Positions 26,001 to 34,130 are shown, counted from the first letter of the stretch. The stretch is 64,000 nucleotides of DNA from Fibrobacter sp. UWEL (GCF_900142535.1 NZ_FRBE01000002.1:62001-126000); one strand, 5' to 3'. Notes: generated by a model not told the origin, from the sequence alone. Program-made: numbers and translations.

Positions 26001-26725
26001 CTCTTGCGATCTTTACCTGCGTGGGATTCGTTCTGGCTGCAGCGCCTGAAATCCAGCCTACCATTGTAGACTCCGTTTCCCACCCCATGAATCATTTCAC
26101 CCAGGGGCTTTTCTTTGACGGGAAGGAACTGGTGGAAACCACGGGACTTTACGGCAAGTCCGGACTTTACCGCCGCACTTTGGACGGCAAGGTTCTGGAT
26201 TCCGCCCGACTGGATGACCGCTATTTCGGGGAAGGTTCCATCGCCCTCGGGGATGACATTTTCTACCTGACCTGGAAAGCGAGAAAAGGTTTTATCTACA
26301 GCCGTAAGCCCTTCAAACTGAAGGGCGAATTCGCCATCCCTACGGAAGGCTGGGGCCTGACCTTCTGGCGTGATGTCCTGCTCATGAGTAACGGCAGCAA
26401 CCAGCTGATTCAAATTCACCCCCGCACTTTTGCCGTACAGGGCGTCATCAACGTGATGGACGGAACCTCCGCAGTGACCATGCTAAACGAATTGGAACTG
26501 GTGGGCAATACTCTTTACGCCAACATCTGGCAGACGGATTTAATCGCGGTCATTGACTTGCCCAGCGGGAAGGTGCAGAAATATCTGGACTTTTCCAAGA
26601 AAGTAGCGGAACTCCGGAAGAAGTATCCCCGCATGGACGTGCTGAACGGAATCGCATTCGACGGCAAGGACATGTGGATCACCGGAAAGAACTGGCCCTA
26701 CATCTACAAGATCAAGGGATTTTAG
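25982..26725 (+). CDS. Glutaminyl-peptide cyclotransferase (five-bladed propeller type)
   Basis: A 247-residue exported enzyme that turns an N-terminal Gln into pyroglutamate. Signal peptide MDLRKLALAIFTCVGFVLAAA is followed by family blocks: HFTQGLFFDG, ETTGLYGKSG, FGEGSI, LTWKARKGFIY, TEGWGLTFW, MSNGSNQL, NELELVGNTLYANIWQTDLIAVID and a final LNGIAFDGKDMWITGKNWP. These are the plant-papaya/bacterial QC signatures. It overlaps the upstream barrel gene by 19 bases. Two proteins in this window have signal peptides leaving Gln at +1 (9969 and 46029), so substrates exist. Confidence 0.92.
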   Translation: MDLRKLALAIFTCVGFVLAAAPEIQPTIVDSVSHPMNHFTQGLFFDGKELVETTGLYGKSGLYRRTLDGKVLDSARLDDRYFGEGSIALGDDIFYLTWKARKGFIYSRKPFKLKGEFAIPTEGWGLTFWRDVLLMSNGSNQLIQIHPRTFAVQGVINVMDGTSAVTMLNELELVGNTLYANIWQTDLIAVIDLPSGKVQKYLDFSKKVAELRKKYPRMDVLNGIAFDGKDMWITGKNWPYIYKIKGF

Positions 26726-26733
26726 GAAGCGTT

Positions 26734-27300
26734 ATGGGAGCCATCAAGGAACCGGCAAAGGTAAAAGTCATCGTAGGTATTCTTGCGAAGGATGCCGAGG
26801 CTGTTGAATCTGTGCGCGCAACCCTGAGAGAAAAGTTCGGCGAAGAGGACCTGAACCTAGCCCCCTTCCCCTTTACCTTCACCAATTACTACGTAGACGA
26901 AATTGGAGCCGCACCCGTCAGGGCGTTCTTTAGTTACGAAACCTTGATTGACCGCACGGAAATCGTGGATATTAAGCTCTGGACCAACGACGTTGAATTG
27001 GCCATCGCCGAAGCCGCAGGCACCCCGGGACTCCGTCCTGTAAATCTGGATCCGGGTTACATGACCTTGGGACAATTCTTTTTGGCCACCACCAAGGACC
27101 AGCGCCAGCGTGTGTACATGCAGCGGGGCATTTTCGTGGAGCCCACCCTCTATTTTCAGGAAGGACATTTCCATGCCTTCGACTGGACTTATCGAGACTA
27201 CCAGAGCGAAACCTACATCAAGTACCTGGAACAGGTGCGTGCAAGACTCGCCTACCAGCACTCCACAGGCCGCCCCTACCGTTTGAGGAATGAAAAATGA
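26734..27300 (+). CDS. DUF4416 family protein
   Basis: A 188-residue cytoplasmic protein. MGAIKEPAKVKVIVGIL, FTNYYVDEIGA, IKLWTNDVE, RPVNLDPGYM, FFLATTKDQRQRVYM and FDWTYRDY form the DUF4416 pattern, which is common in Deltaproteobacteria, spirochaetes and Fibrobacteres. The function is unknown. The frame is open to 26674, but ATG 26734 has AGGAAG close upstream and begins the family consensus. It lies eight bases after the glutaminyl cyclase and overlaps the DUF486 gene by four. Confidence 0.88.
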   Translation: MGAIKEPAKVKVIVGILAKDAEAVESVRATLREKFGEEDLNLAPFPFTFTNYYVDEIGAAPVRAFFSYETLIDRTEIVDIKLWTNDVELAIAEAAGTPGLRPVNLDPGYMTLGQFFLATTKDQRQRVYMQRGIFVEPTLYFQEGHFHAFDWTYRDYQSETYIKYLEQVRARLAYQHSTGRPYRLRNEK

Positions 27301-27668
27301 AAGCCGGAATCTTTACCATACTTCTTCTCTGCTGCTCTAACGTCTTCATGACCTTCGCCTGGTACGGAAACCTGAAGCTGAAGGAACTGCATATTAGTAC
27401 CGACTGGCCCCTGATTCTTGTGATTCTCGCAAGCTGGGGTTTGGCACTTCTGGAATACTGCTTTATGATTCCTGCTAATTCCATCGGCAGCCGCATTAAC
27501 GGAGGCCCTTTTAGCCTGATGCAGCTGAAGATTATCCAGGAAGCCATCTCCCTCACCATCTTCACAGTGATTGCAGTGACGGTTTTTCATACGGAAACCT
27601 TACAATGGAATCATATTGTGGCTTTCCTCTGCATTATTGCAGCCGTATTCTTCGCTTTCCTGAAATAA
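27297..27668 (+). CDS. DUF486 family membrane protein (DMT-like)
   Basis: A 123-residue protein with four membrane helices. FMTFAWYGNLK, WGLALLEYCFMIPANSIGS and MQLKIIQEAISLTIF are the DUF486 hallmarks; this family belongs to the small drug/metabolite transporter clan. No substrate is known. The start overlaps the DUF4416 stop (ATGA), with AGGA just upstream. Confidence 0.9.
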   Translation: MKAGIFTILLLCCSNVFMTFAWYGNLKLKELHISTDWPLILVILASWGLALLEYCFMIPANSIGSRINGGPFSLMQLKIIQEAISLTIFTVIAVTVFHTETLQWNHIVAFLCIIAAVFFAFLK

Positions 27669-27687
27669 TAACTACCTTGTAACAACC

Positions 27688-28956
27688 ATGGGAGTTACAG
27701 GTTCGTTCAAAAGAGTTAGCCTTCTTTTGGCTATGGGTCTTGCATTGTTGTGCATGAACGTTCCTGCTAATGCAAAGACTTCCGGAAAGGCAACAAGCCA
27801 AAAACAAACCACTGCCAAGGAAGAAGTCCAGAAGGATTCCGCAAAGGAAACGAAGAAGGACTCCAAGAAAAAAGCCTCCGCGAAAACGTCCACAAAGACC
27901 TCCGCAAAAAAAGAGACCGCTAAAAAAGAAACTGCTAAGAAAGAAAGCGGAAAGAAAGAATCCGCGAAGAAAGAGACTAGCAAAAAGGATTCAAAGAAGA
28001 CTGCAAAGGATTCTTCCAAGAAGGATCCGAAGGCTGCTAAGAAGGATTCCAAAAAGGATAAGAAGGACAAGAAGTCCAAGAAAAAGAATCCTCCAAAGCA
28101 CATCCGTACCGGCAAGGCGGAACTAGTCGACGACAACTTCGATCCCGAGGCAATTGCCGCAGAAGAAGCCCAGGATTCCAGCAAGGTGACCATCGAAGCG
28201 GACGACCCCAAGGCATTTACCAAGGCCCTGCTGTACGAGAAAGAAGGCGTGGACTTTGAAGTGGTGAACACCAATGAGGGAAAGGAAACCAACCTGGCCC
28301 AGCAGGATTCCGCCTTCTTGCCTTCCGTGGATTATTTTGATTTTTCCGATATGCTCATTCCCGTGACACACGAAGCGCTCCTGGGATCCCCCTACGGCGT
28401 CCGTAGCCATCGCCTGCATCGAGGCGTGGACGTAAACGTGATCATGAAGGAGCCCATTGTAGCGGCTTATCCTGGAACCGTCATTATGTCCAAATACAAC
28501 AAGGGCGGCTACGGGCATTACGTGCTGGTGGAACACGAAAACGGACTGCAGACTCTTTACGGACATTTAGCCAAGAGAACCGTCAAGGTGGGCGACTACG
28601 TATATCCCGGCGACATTGTGGGTCTAGCCGGCAATACCGGGCGATCCTCCGGAGCTCACCTCCACTTTGAAATTCGTTATGGCGAAGTCAACATTGATCC
28701 GGCCACTGTAGTCAACTTCCCCAAGTGGGAGCTCCAACCTGGCGTCGACAAACTTTCCAAGAAGAAAGTCTATGACGAACACCGCAAGATGCAAGCCAAA
28801 GTGAAAAAAGAAAACACCTACGTGGTCAAGAATGGAGACACCTTGACCGATGTGGCCCTGTGGTTTAACATCTCCGAAGAAGCGGTCATCCGCATTAACA
28901 ATCTCCCTCTGGACAAGCCCATCAAGGTGGGACAAGTCCTGAGAGGATGCAAATAA
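27688..28956 (+). CDS. M23 metallopeptidase with Lys-rich spacer and C-terminal LysM
   Basis: A 422-residue exported protein. The signal peptide (cut near ANA-KT) is followed by an extraordinary spacer, about residues 30-135, made almost only of Lys, Ser, Ala, Thr, Glu and Asp in KKxxAKK-type repeats. It could bind anionic cell-wall polymers or the outer membrane. The M23 domain has SPYGVRSHRLHRGVDVNV and the zinc motif HLHFEIRYG. LysM closes the protein (YVVKNGDTLTDVALWFN...IKVGQVLRGC). It is a paralogue of the gene at 9969, with the same domain order but a basic instead of acidic spacer. No Shine-Dalgarno sequence precedes the start; TACCTTG lies nine bases before the ATG. Confidence 0.88.
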   Translation: MGVTGSFKRVSLLLAMGLALLCMNVPANAKTSGKATSQKQTTAKEEVQKDSAKETKKDSKKKASAKTSTKTSAKKETAKKETAKKESGKKESAKKETSKKDSKKTAKDSSKKDPKAAKKDSKKDKKDKKSKKKNPPKHIRTGKAELVDDNFDPEAIAAEEAQDSSKVTIEADDPKAFTKALLYEKEGVDFEVVNTNEGKETNLAQQDSAFLPSVDYFDFSDMLIPVTHEALLGSPYGVRSHRLHRGVDVNVIMKEPIVAAYPGTVIMSKYNKGGYGHYVLVEHENGLQTLYGHLAKRTVKVGDYVYPGDIVGLAGNTGRSSGAHLHFEIRYGEVNIDPATVVNFPKWELQPGVDKLSKKKVYDEHRKMQAKVKKENTYVVKNGDTLTDVALWFNISEEAVIRINNLPLDKPIKVGQVLRGCK

Positions 28957-28989
28957 AAACGCATTAAAGCGTCGAGTTAGCCGCGGCGA

Positions 28990-29610
28990 TTACAGCGCCA
29001 GAAAAGCGGCCTTCAGTTCACGAGTAGCGGCTTCTGGATCCGCAGATTTCTGAATGGCAGAAACCGCACAGATACCCTTGATACCAGAACCAGCCAGAAC
29101 ATGGATGTTATCCTTGTTCAAGCCACCGATTGCGTTTACGGGAATAGGCACAGCCTTTACGATTTCCTTCAGGGTGTCTACGCTAGTAAGAATGGTAACC
29201 ACCTTAGTCGTTGTGGGATAGATTGCCCCAACCCCACAATAGTCCGCACCTTGTTCGTAGGCTTCAAGAGCCTGAGGCACTGTCTTGGTAGTGGCACCGA
29301 TGATCTTGCCCGGTCCCATGAGCTTGCGAGCTACGGCAACCGGCATATCGGTCTGGCCCACATGAACACCCTCGGCACCTATGGCGAGAGCAACGTCCAC
29401 ACGGTCATCGATAATGAGGGGCACGTTGTAACGGCTAGTGACTTCATGAACCGCAGCGGCCAACTCCATGTACTCGCGGGTAGACTTGTTCTTTTCGCGA
29501 AGCTGAATGATGGTAGCGCCACCCTTGCAGGCAGCCTCTATAGAAGGCAAGAACTGTTCAGCAGGAACCGTGGAACTATCAGTGATGAAGTAAAGAGTAG
29601 TATCTAACAT
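28990..29610 (-). CDS. thiE: Thiamine-phosphate synthase
   Basis: A 206-residue TIM-barrel enzyme joining HMP-PP and thiazole phosphate to give thiamine phosphate. It has YFITDSS, GGATIIQLREKNKSTRE (pyrophosphate site), PLIIDDRVDVALAIGAEGVHVGQTDMP, GATTKT, DYCGVGAIYPTTTK and the GG phosphate loop (NAIGGLNKDNI). It is the last gene of the thi operon, separated from thiH by a heptamer-repeat hairpin. No thiC or thiD is in the window. Confidence 0.95.
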   Translation of the reverse strand: MLDTTLYFITDSSTVPAEQFLPSIEAACKGGATIIQLREKNKSTREYMELAAAVHEVTSRYNVPLIIDDRVDVALAIGAEGVHVGQTDMPVAVARKLMGPGKIIGATTKTVPQALEAYEQGADYCGVGAIYPTTTKVVTILTSVDTLKEIVKAVPIPVNAIGGLNKDNIHVLAGSGIKGICAVSAIQKSADPEAATRELKAAFLAL

Positions 29611-29614
29611 GATG

Positions 29615-29680
29615 ATTTATGAGTTATGAATTACGAGTTATGAGGTCCTTTCGTAATTCATAATTCATCCTTCGTAATTG
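29615..29680. repeat. Heptamer repeat hairpin between thiH and thiE
   Basis: Units such as ttatgag, ttatgaa and ttacgag; ATGAATTACGA (29626-29636) is the perfect reverse complement of 29651-29661. It fills almost the whole gap. Confidence 0.8.
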
Positions 29681-29683
29681 TCA

Positions 29684-31000
29684 TTAAACGTATAGGTAAT
29701 CATTCAGCACGGGTTGTAGGCCTTCGCCGCTGATGTCCTTGTACATGGCGTCAAAGCTGCGGGCATCGTTGATTTCGAACTGTTCGTCACCTTCAGCGTC
29801 GGAAGTTTCCTTGCCGGCATTCACGTCAGCCGTCTTGGTCTTAACTTCTTCCCCACCTTCCTTGTACTTTTCTTCGTGGTCGCCTACGCCGGTAGAAACG
29901 CCTGCGGAAACCTTGGTGGCACAGATCTTGACGATGCCGTTACGGAATTCCTTGGACTCGCGGCTGGAGACGGTAATACCCACGAAAGGCATAAAGATGC
30001 GGTAAGCGCAAAGCACCTGGCACAATTCCTTCTCGTGAACATCCAGCGGATTAATCTTATCGTTATTCACGATGGGACGGAGACGCGGGCAGGACAAGCT
30101 CATTTCGGCGTGAGGGTACTTCTTCTGCAGATAGAACACATGGAGGGCGCTGGCCAAGGCATCCTTACGGAAGTCGGACAAGCCAAGCAATGCAGAGAAA
30201 CCGCAGCCGCGCATGCCTCCCATGAGGGCGCGTTCCTGAGAATCAAAACGGTACGGATAAATACGCTTATGCCCCATCAGGTGCAGCTGTTCGTAACGTT
30301 CGCTGTCGTAAGTTTCCTGGAAAACCGTCACGTAGTCTACCCCACATTCGTGGAGATACTTGTACTCGTCGGTATTCATGGGGTAAACTTCAACACCCAC
30401 CATGCGGAAATACTTGTGAGCAATCTTGCAGGCTTCGCCGATGTATTCCACACTGCTCTTGGCGCGGCTTTCACCTGTAAGCAACAGGATTTCTTCCATG
30501 CCACTGTCGGCGATGACCTTCATCTCGTGCTCGATCTGTTCCATGGAAAGCTGCATGCGCTTGATTTTATTGTAGCAGTTGAAGCCGCAATAGACGCAAT
30601 AGTTTTCGCAGTAGTTAGCAATGTAGATGGGCGTAAAGAAATACACCGTATTGCCAAAATGCTTGCTGGTTTCCAGCTTTGCCTTCTGGGCCATCTTTTC
30701 CAGGAAGGGCGCTGCTGCCGGAGATAGGAGCGCCTTGAAATCTTCCACGGTACAAGTGTGATGATCCAGAGCGGCAAGTACATCACGGGCGGTGTACTTG
30801 CTAAAGTCCACAGAATCCACATGGCTCATGACCTTCCCCGGGATTTCGGAGTGGATCACTTCCATATCCTTCATGTACTCCATGTGGTTGGTGCGAGCAC
30901 TAGGATCCGTCTCAATACGGTGCTTACGCTCCAAAGCCGCTGGGGACAAAGAGTCAGAGTCAATAAAATAACGTTCGTCGTGATATTCTTTTTCAGACAT
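29684..31000 (-). CDS. thiH: 2-iminoacetate synthase (radical SAM)
   Basis: A 438-residue radical-SAM enzyme that splits tyrosine to give dehydroglycine for thiazole synthesis. The 4Fe-4S motif is CENYCVYCGFNC. GVEVYPMNTDEYKYLHECG, VTVFQETYDSERY, RFDSQERALMGGMRGCGFSALLGL and SLSCPRLRP are conserved family blocks. Between VGDHEEKYK and EQFEINDARSFD, about residues 380-410, there is a charged low-complexity insert (EEVKTKTADVNAGKETSDAEG) not usual for ThiH, which is normally about 370-ish residues long. It works with ThiG and sulfur-carrying ThiS, both encoded upstream. Confidence 0.95.
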   Translation of the reverse strand: MSEKEYHDERYFIDSDSLSPAALERKHRIETDPSARTNHMEYMKDMEVIHSEIPGKVMSHVDSVDFSKYTARDVLAALDHHTCTVEDFKALLSPAAAPFLEKMAQKAKLETSKHFGNTVYFFTPIYIANYCENYCVYCGFNCYNKIKRMQLSMEQIEHEMKVIADSGMEEILLLTGESRAKSSVEYIGEACKIAHKYFRMVGVEVYPMNTDEYKYLHECGVDYVTVFQETYDSERYEQLHLMGHKRIYPYRFDSQERALMGGMRGCGFSALLGLSDFRKDALASALHVFYLQKKYPHAEMSLSCPRLRPIVNNDKINPLDVHEKELCQVLCAYRIFMPFVGITVSSRESKEFRNGIVKICATKVSAGVSTGVGDHEEKYKEGGEEVKTKTADVNAGKETSDAEGDEQFEINDARSFDAMYKDISGEGLQPVLNDYLYV

Positions 31001-31014
31001 AAAACAATCCCTAT

Positions 31015-31090
31015 GTCATTCTGAGCGGAATGCCGTAGGCATGGAGTCGAAGAATCTAGATTCCTCGACTGCGCTCGGAATGACATTCAC
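31015..31090. repeat. REP-like palindrome between thiG and thiH
   Basis: gtcattctgagcggaatgcc ... tcgaagaatctagattcctcgactgcgctcggaatgac: two inverted copies of the GTCATTCCGAGCGCAGTCGA-type unit meeting at AATCTAGATT. It can form a long cruciform or RNA hairpin. Confidence 0.85.
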
Positions 31091-31095
31091 AAAAA

Positions 31096-31866
31096 TTAGT
31101 CCCTCAGGAATCCGGTGAGGGGATCGCTGGCGGCGGCACCACGAACCAGCACGCGGCCCATGCCGGAGAGGTAAGCGTTGCGGCCGGCTTCAATAGCAGA
31201 CTTGAAGGCGGCTGCCATGCGAGGCAAGTCACCTGCAGTTGCGAGAGCCGTATTGGCCATCACGGCGGCTGCGCCCATTTCCATGGCTTCGCAAGCCTGG
31301 GACGGCTTACCGATGCCGGCGTCCACGATGATGGGCAATTCAATTTCATCAATGAGAATCTGGATGAAGTCCTTGGCAGAAAGACCGCGGTTAGAACCGA
31401 TGGGAGCCGCCAAAGGCATCACGGCTGCGGCACCTGCATTCACCAAGTCGCGAGCCACGTTCAAGTCGGCATGCATGTAAGGCAGCACAACGAAACCTTC
31501 CTTAGCCAGAATTTCGGTAGCCTTGATGGTTTCGTAGTTGTCCGGCAGCAGGTACTTGGAATCGCGCATGATTTCAATCTTCACGAAATCACCGCAGCCC
31601 AATTCACGAGCCAGGCGAGCAATGCGAACTGCTTCGTCTGCATTGCGGGCGCCAGAAGTATTGGGCAACAAAGTTGCACTCTTGGGGATGTAATCCAGAA
31701 TGTTTTCGTGTTCCTTGGTATTGGCTCGGCGTACGGCGCAGGTAATGATTTCTGCACCAGCATACTGCACCGCAGCTTCAATCAGCTTCAGGGAGTACTT
31801 GCCAGAACCGAGAATAAAGCGGGAGTTGAACTCATGACCGCCAAGAACAAGTTTATCGTTTTCCAT
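31096..31866 (-). CDS. thiG: Thiazole synthase
   Basis: A 256-residue TIM-barrel enzyme that builds the thiazole ring from DXP, dehydroglycine and ThiS-thiocarboxylate. The Schiff-base Lys lies in [12 protein letters not shown]-type context, which here reads [85 protein letters not shown] and [27 protein letters not shown] are classic ThiG blocks. It lies between thiF and thiH, with REP-like sequences in both flanking gaps. Confidence 0.96.
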   Translation of the reverse strand: MENDKLVLGGHEFNSRFILGSGKYSLKLIEAAVQYAGAEIITCAVRRANTKEHENILDYIPKSATLLPNTSGARNADEAVRIARLARELGCGDFVKIEIMRDSKYLLPDNYETIKATEILAKEGFVVLPYMHADLNVARDLVNAGAAAVMPLAAPIGSNRGLSAKDFIQILIDEIELPIIVDAGIGKPSQACEAMEMGAAAVMANTALATAGDLPRMAAAFKSAIEAGRNAYLSGMGRVLVRGAAASDPLTGFLRD

Positions 31867-31890
31867 TATTCAATCCTTAATTATTAAACT

Positions 31891-31918
31891 CTTAGATCCT
31901 TCGACTTCGCTCAGGATG
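31891..31918. repeat. REP-like half element at the end of thiF
   Basis: cttagatccttcgacttcgc followed by tcaggatgac. It supplies the last sense codons and the TGA stop of thiF (on the minus strand GTCATCCTGA reads V-S-S-stop). Confidence 0.75.
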
Positions 31919-32546
31919 ACACAGCGGATTCAAATCCACAGATGATTCGCACAATGGTTTGTGCTTGGTGGGCGGCGCAGGCCATGACGCGGGGGGCCAC
32001 TAGCCCGATTCCATTGTTCACGTCACTGACGCCATCGCCACACAAATAAAAATTCTTCGACACGCGGCGGGTCTGGATGGAGTTAGCATCACCGAAGCCA
32101 GCCATTCCCGAGGCCGCCACCAGTACCTTGCCATTTTCCAAAACCGCATTCACCAGCATAGCCTTGGCTTCTGCATTATCAAAAGCCTCGCAAACCACAT
32201 CAGCCTTCCCAACCAGTTCCATAACGTTTTCTTCCGTCACACGAGCCTGATGGGATTCCAATTCAATATAGGGAGCAATTTCGCGAAGGTTTTCGGGCAA
32301 GGCAACAGCCTTGGGCATTCCCACCTGGCAGGCTTTGTACTGCTGACGATGCAAGTTGGTCACGTCCACACAGTCAAAATCAACAAGCACCAAGCGACCA
32401 ACACCAGCGCGAGCCAATGCAATAGCCACATTGGACCCGAGACCGCCCAAACCGCAGACCGCCACCGTGGCCGCCTGCAACTTTGCGACGTTTTCTTCTC
32501 CCTGGCGAGCAATCAAAGCGGCCAGCATGTCTTCCAGAGAAGGCAT
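31911..32546 (-). CDS. thiF: ThiS adenylyltransferase
   Basis: A 211-residue E1-like enzyme that adenylates the C-terminus of ThiS. It has the nucleotide loop GLGGLGSNVAIALARAGVGRLVLVDFDCVDVTNLHRQQY, VCEAFDNAEAK, and ASGMAGFGDANSIQTRRVSKNFYLCGDG. This is the short ThiF type found with ThiH/ThiE in anaerobes. The chosen ATG at 32546 overlaps the thiS stop (TAATG). The C-terminal SAVSS is encoded by a REP-like unit that also gives the stop, so the natural end of the protein has probably been replaced. Confidence 0.94.
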   Translation of the reverse strand: MPSLEDMLAALIARQGEENVAKLQAATVAVCGLGGLGSNVAIALARAGVGRLVLVDFDCVDVTNLHRQQYKACQVGMPKAVALPENLREIAPYIELESHQARVTEENVMELVGKADVVCEAFDNAEAKAMLVNAVLENGKVLVAASGMAGFGDANSIQTRRVSKNFYLCGDGVSDVNNGIGLVAPRVMACAAHQAQTIVRIICGFESAVSS

Positions 32547-32755
32547 TAACCACCACCCATAAAGCAAACCACTTCCAAGGAATCCCCATCTTTAAGGATG
32601 GTCTCGGCGTACTTTGCCTTAGGCACAATTTCGTAGTTCTTTTCCACCGCGATACACTTGATGTTGTAATCGGTGGTGGCCAGATAATCAGCCACGGACT
32701 TTCCTGCGAAAACCTGTCCGTCTGCTTCGATGTCAATGCCATTGACTTTAATCAT
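32546..32755 (-). CDS. thiS: Sulfur carrier protein ThiS
   Basis: A 69-residue ubiquitin-fold protein ([16 protein letters not shown] ... [14 protein letters not shown]). The C-terminal Gly-Gly needed for thiocarboxylate formation is present, with one extra Gly after it. The start at 32755 is set by GGAGG at 32760-32764, which is also the 3' edge of the TPP riboswitch. The open frame continues 14 codons upstream, but that part is riboswitch. It is the first gene of the operon. Confidence 0.95.
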   Translation of the reverse strand: MIKVNGIDIEADGQVFAGKSVADYLATTDYNIKCIAVEKNYEIVPKAKYAETILKDGDSLEVVCFMGGG

Positions 32756-32759
32756 TATA

Positions 32760-32860
32760 CCTCCGTTGGCATTATCCAAATCAGGTGCGGTAAGCAATCA
32801 GAACCCGGTCAAAAACAGTTCAATTGCACTCTCAGCCGGTTTTACCAGCTCCCGTATGGC
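32760..32860 (-). promoter_or_regulatory. TPP riboswitch (THI element)
   Basis: On the minus strand: CATACGGGAGC, then CGGCTGAGAG (HMP-binding helix), GACCGGGTTC, then CACCTGATTTGGATAATGCC and AACGGAGG. These are the conserved TPP-aptamer blocks in the right order and spacing. The thiS Shine-Dalgarno sequence lies in the last bases of the aptamer, so TPP binding should block translation rather than end transcription; no terminator lies between aptamer and gene. Confidence 0.95.
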
Positions 32861-32861
32861 A

Positions 32862-32869
32862 CAAAGTTA
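32862..32869 (-). promoter_or_regulatory. Promoter of the thi operon
   Basis: TAACTTTG (TAnnTTTG) directly before the riboswitch, with TTG at 32890-32892, 20 nt upstream. This is the best -33/-7 pair in the window. Confidence 0.65.
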
Positions 32870-32964
32870 AAAAAACTTGAAATTTTCGGCAACAGCGGAT
32901 TCCATCACGAGACGACTCTACGCGGAACCTCCATTATTGATTCAAGCGAGATTCTTGTAGGAAT

Positions 32965-34077
32965 TTATTCTTCGGTTTCCACCATTACACAACGAACGGA
33001 TAGACCATTAGTTTTGCGAACAGGATAAATAGAATTATACGTATTTGAAGTCATTTGCAAACCAGACATAGATCTGATTGATGGATCATCAGAGCTTTCC
33101 ACGGGATAATGCCAACATGTACTCTCATTCAAATCCACAAACCCTTCTTCCAAATTATATCCTGCACCAACGAGAGAGAAACCGCTATAATTAAGACCTC
33201 CAAAACCTTCTGAACGAGTCCCCTTTACCCCGGCATCGTTACCTTTTGCATTTACAATGATTTCATAGTCATCATAAGTCAACAGACGCCAACCATCCGG
33301 ACAAATACCTTGGTGATTTTCCTTGATTAATTCAGCACAACTCTCCGTGTTACAACGGCTGGGCAATTGCATCATTTCAGCCCATTGGTACAATCCACCA
33401 TATCGATCACATTTAGTGGTGTCATCATCATAACAATAACGTTCAATAATCGAATCATCCTTTTGATCTTCTACGCCAGGAACATCAACGCCGATATTCA
33501 AGTTTTCGGCCATGACTGTAATAGGAACGAATTTTTTAAGGTTATTCCTTCCATTGATTGTCAAATAGTAATACTTTCGGCCATTTCTTGCATCGGTAAA
33601 CTGTTTGTACGCCCCAGAATGAATGCTATCTGAATAGAAAACCCTACTATGATTGTAAGGTTTATACTGGCTACTACTAGACACGATCACACTACTAGAA
33701 GAGGCCACAGAGCTGCTGCTCTTGCTCTCCGAGCTTAGACACTGCGCCTCGGCAATGCCGATGCAAGCATCGCCGCTGCTCTCGGCTTGAGGGTCTTTGG
33801 CTTCGGCGCTAGAGGTCGGTTTTACAGAACTGCTGGACTTGTCCTTGGTTTCTACACTAGAGCTCGAGACCTCGGTAGAAGAAGAGGACTTTGCTTCAGA
33901 GGAGCTGCTGCTCTTAGCTTCTTCGCTAGAAGAGCTGTTCTTGCTGCAGGAATCATCATCCTGAGCAACGCTAGAGCTGGATGGATCGTCATTATTTGCG
34001 TTTGAGCCATTATCGCCGCCACATGCGACAAAACCAACGACAAAAGCCATTACAGCCAAAGTCTTGAATACATTCAT
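32965..34077 (-). CDS. FISUMP-domain lipoprotein with poly-serine linker
   Basis: A 370-residue lipoprotein; lipobox GFVAC, Cys19. Residues 30-140 are a Ser-rich linker (SSSSEEAKSSSSSEAKSSSS and similar) interrupted by one Cys-containing stretch (GDACIGIAEAQCLSS). The FISUMP domain (about 150-370) has PITVMAENLNIG, YCYDDDTTKCDRYGGLYQWAEMM, GICPDGWRLLTYDDYE, GFSLVGAGY and the closing LSVRCVMVE. The start has GGAGGATTAAG before it. A surface protein displayed by a flexible stalk is likely; binding to plant material is plausible but unproven. Confidence 0.92.
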   Translation of the reverse strand: MNVFKTLAVMAFVVGFVACGGDNGSNANNDDPSSSSVAQDDDSCSKNSSSSEEAKSSSSSEAKSSSSTEVSSSSVETKDKSSSSVKPTSSAEAKDPQAESSGDACIGIAEAQCLSSESKSSSSVASSSSVIVSSSSQYKPYNHSRVFYSDSIHSGAYKQFTDARNGRKYYYLTINGRNNLKKFVPITVMAENLNIGVDVPGVEDQKDDSIIERYCYDDDTTKCDRYGGLYQWAEMMQLPSRCNTESCAELIKENHQGICPDGWRLLTYDDYEIIVNAKGNDAGVKGTRSEGFGGLNYSGFSLVGAGYNLEEGFVDLNESTCWHYPVESSDDPSIRSMSGLQMTSNTYNSIYPVRKTNGLSVRCVMVETEE

Positions 34078-34121
34078 CTTAATCCTCCTAACTAAACCTA
34101 TGGCAGTTTAAACCCAACAGG

Positions 34122-34130
34122 CAAAATATA
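34122..34130 (-). promoter_or_regulatory. Candidate -7 box of Ser-rich FISUMP gene
   Basis: TATATTTTG on the minus strand, 44 nt before ATG 34077, with a normal Shine-Dalgarno sequence in between. It lies just downstream of the GH43 terminator. Confidence 0.5.

Noticed and set aside
32756-32797. Upstream extension of thiS by 14 codons
   Set aside because: This DNA is the 3' part of the TPP riboswitch; GGAGG sets the start at 32755.
33690-33960. REP-derived origin for the Ser linker of the FISUMP lipoprotein
   Set aside because: The serine runs are there but I see no clear GTCATCCCGAGC-type unit, only generic serine codons; it may be fully decayed, but this cannot be shown.
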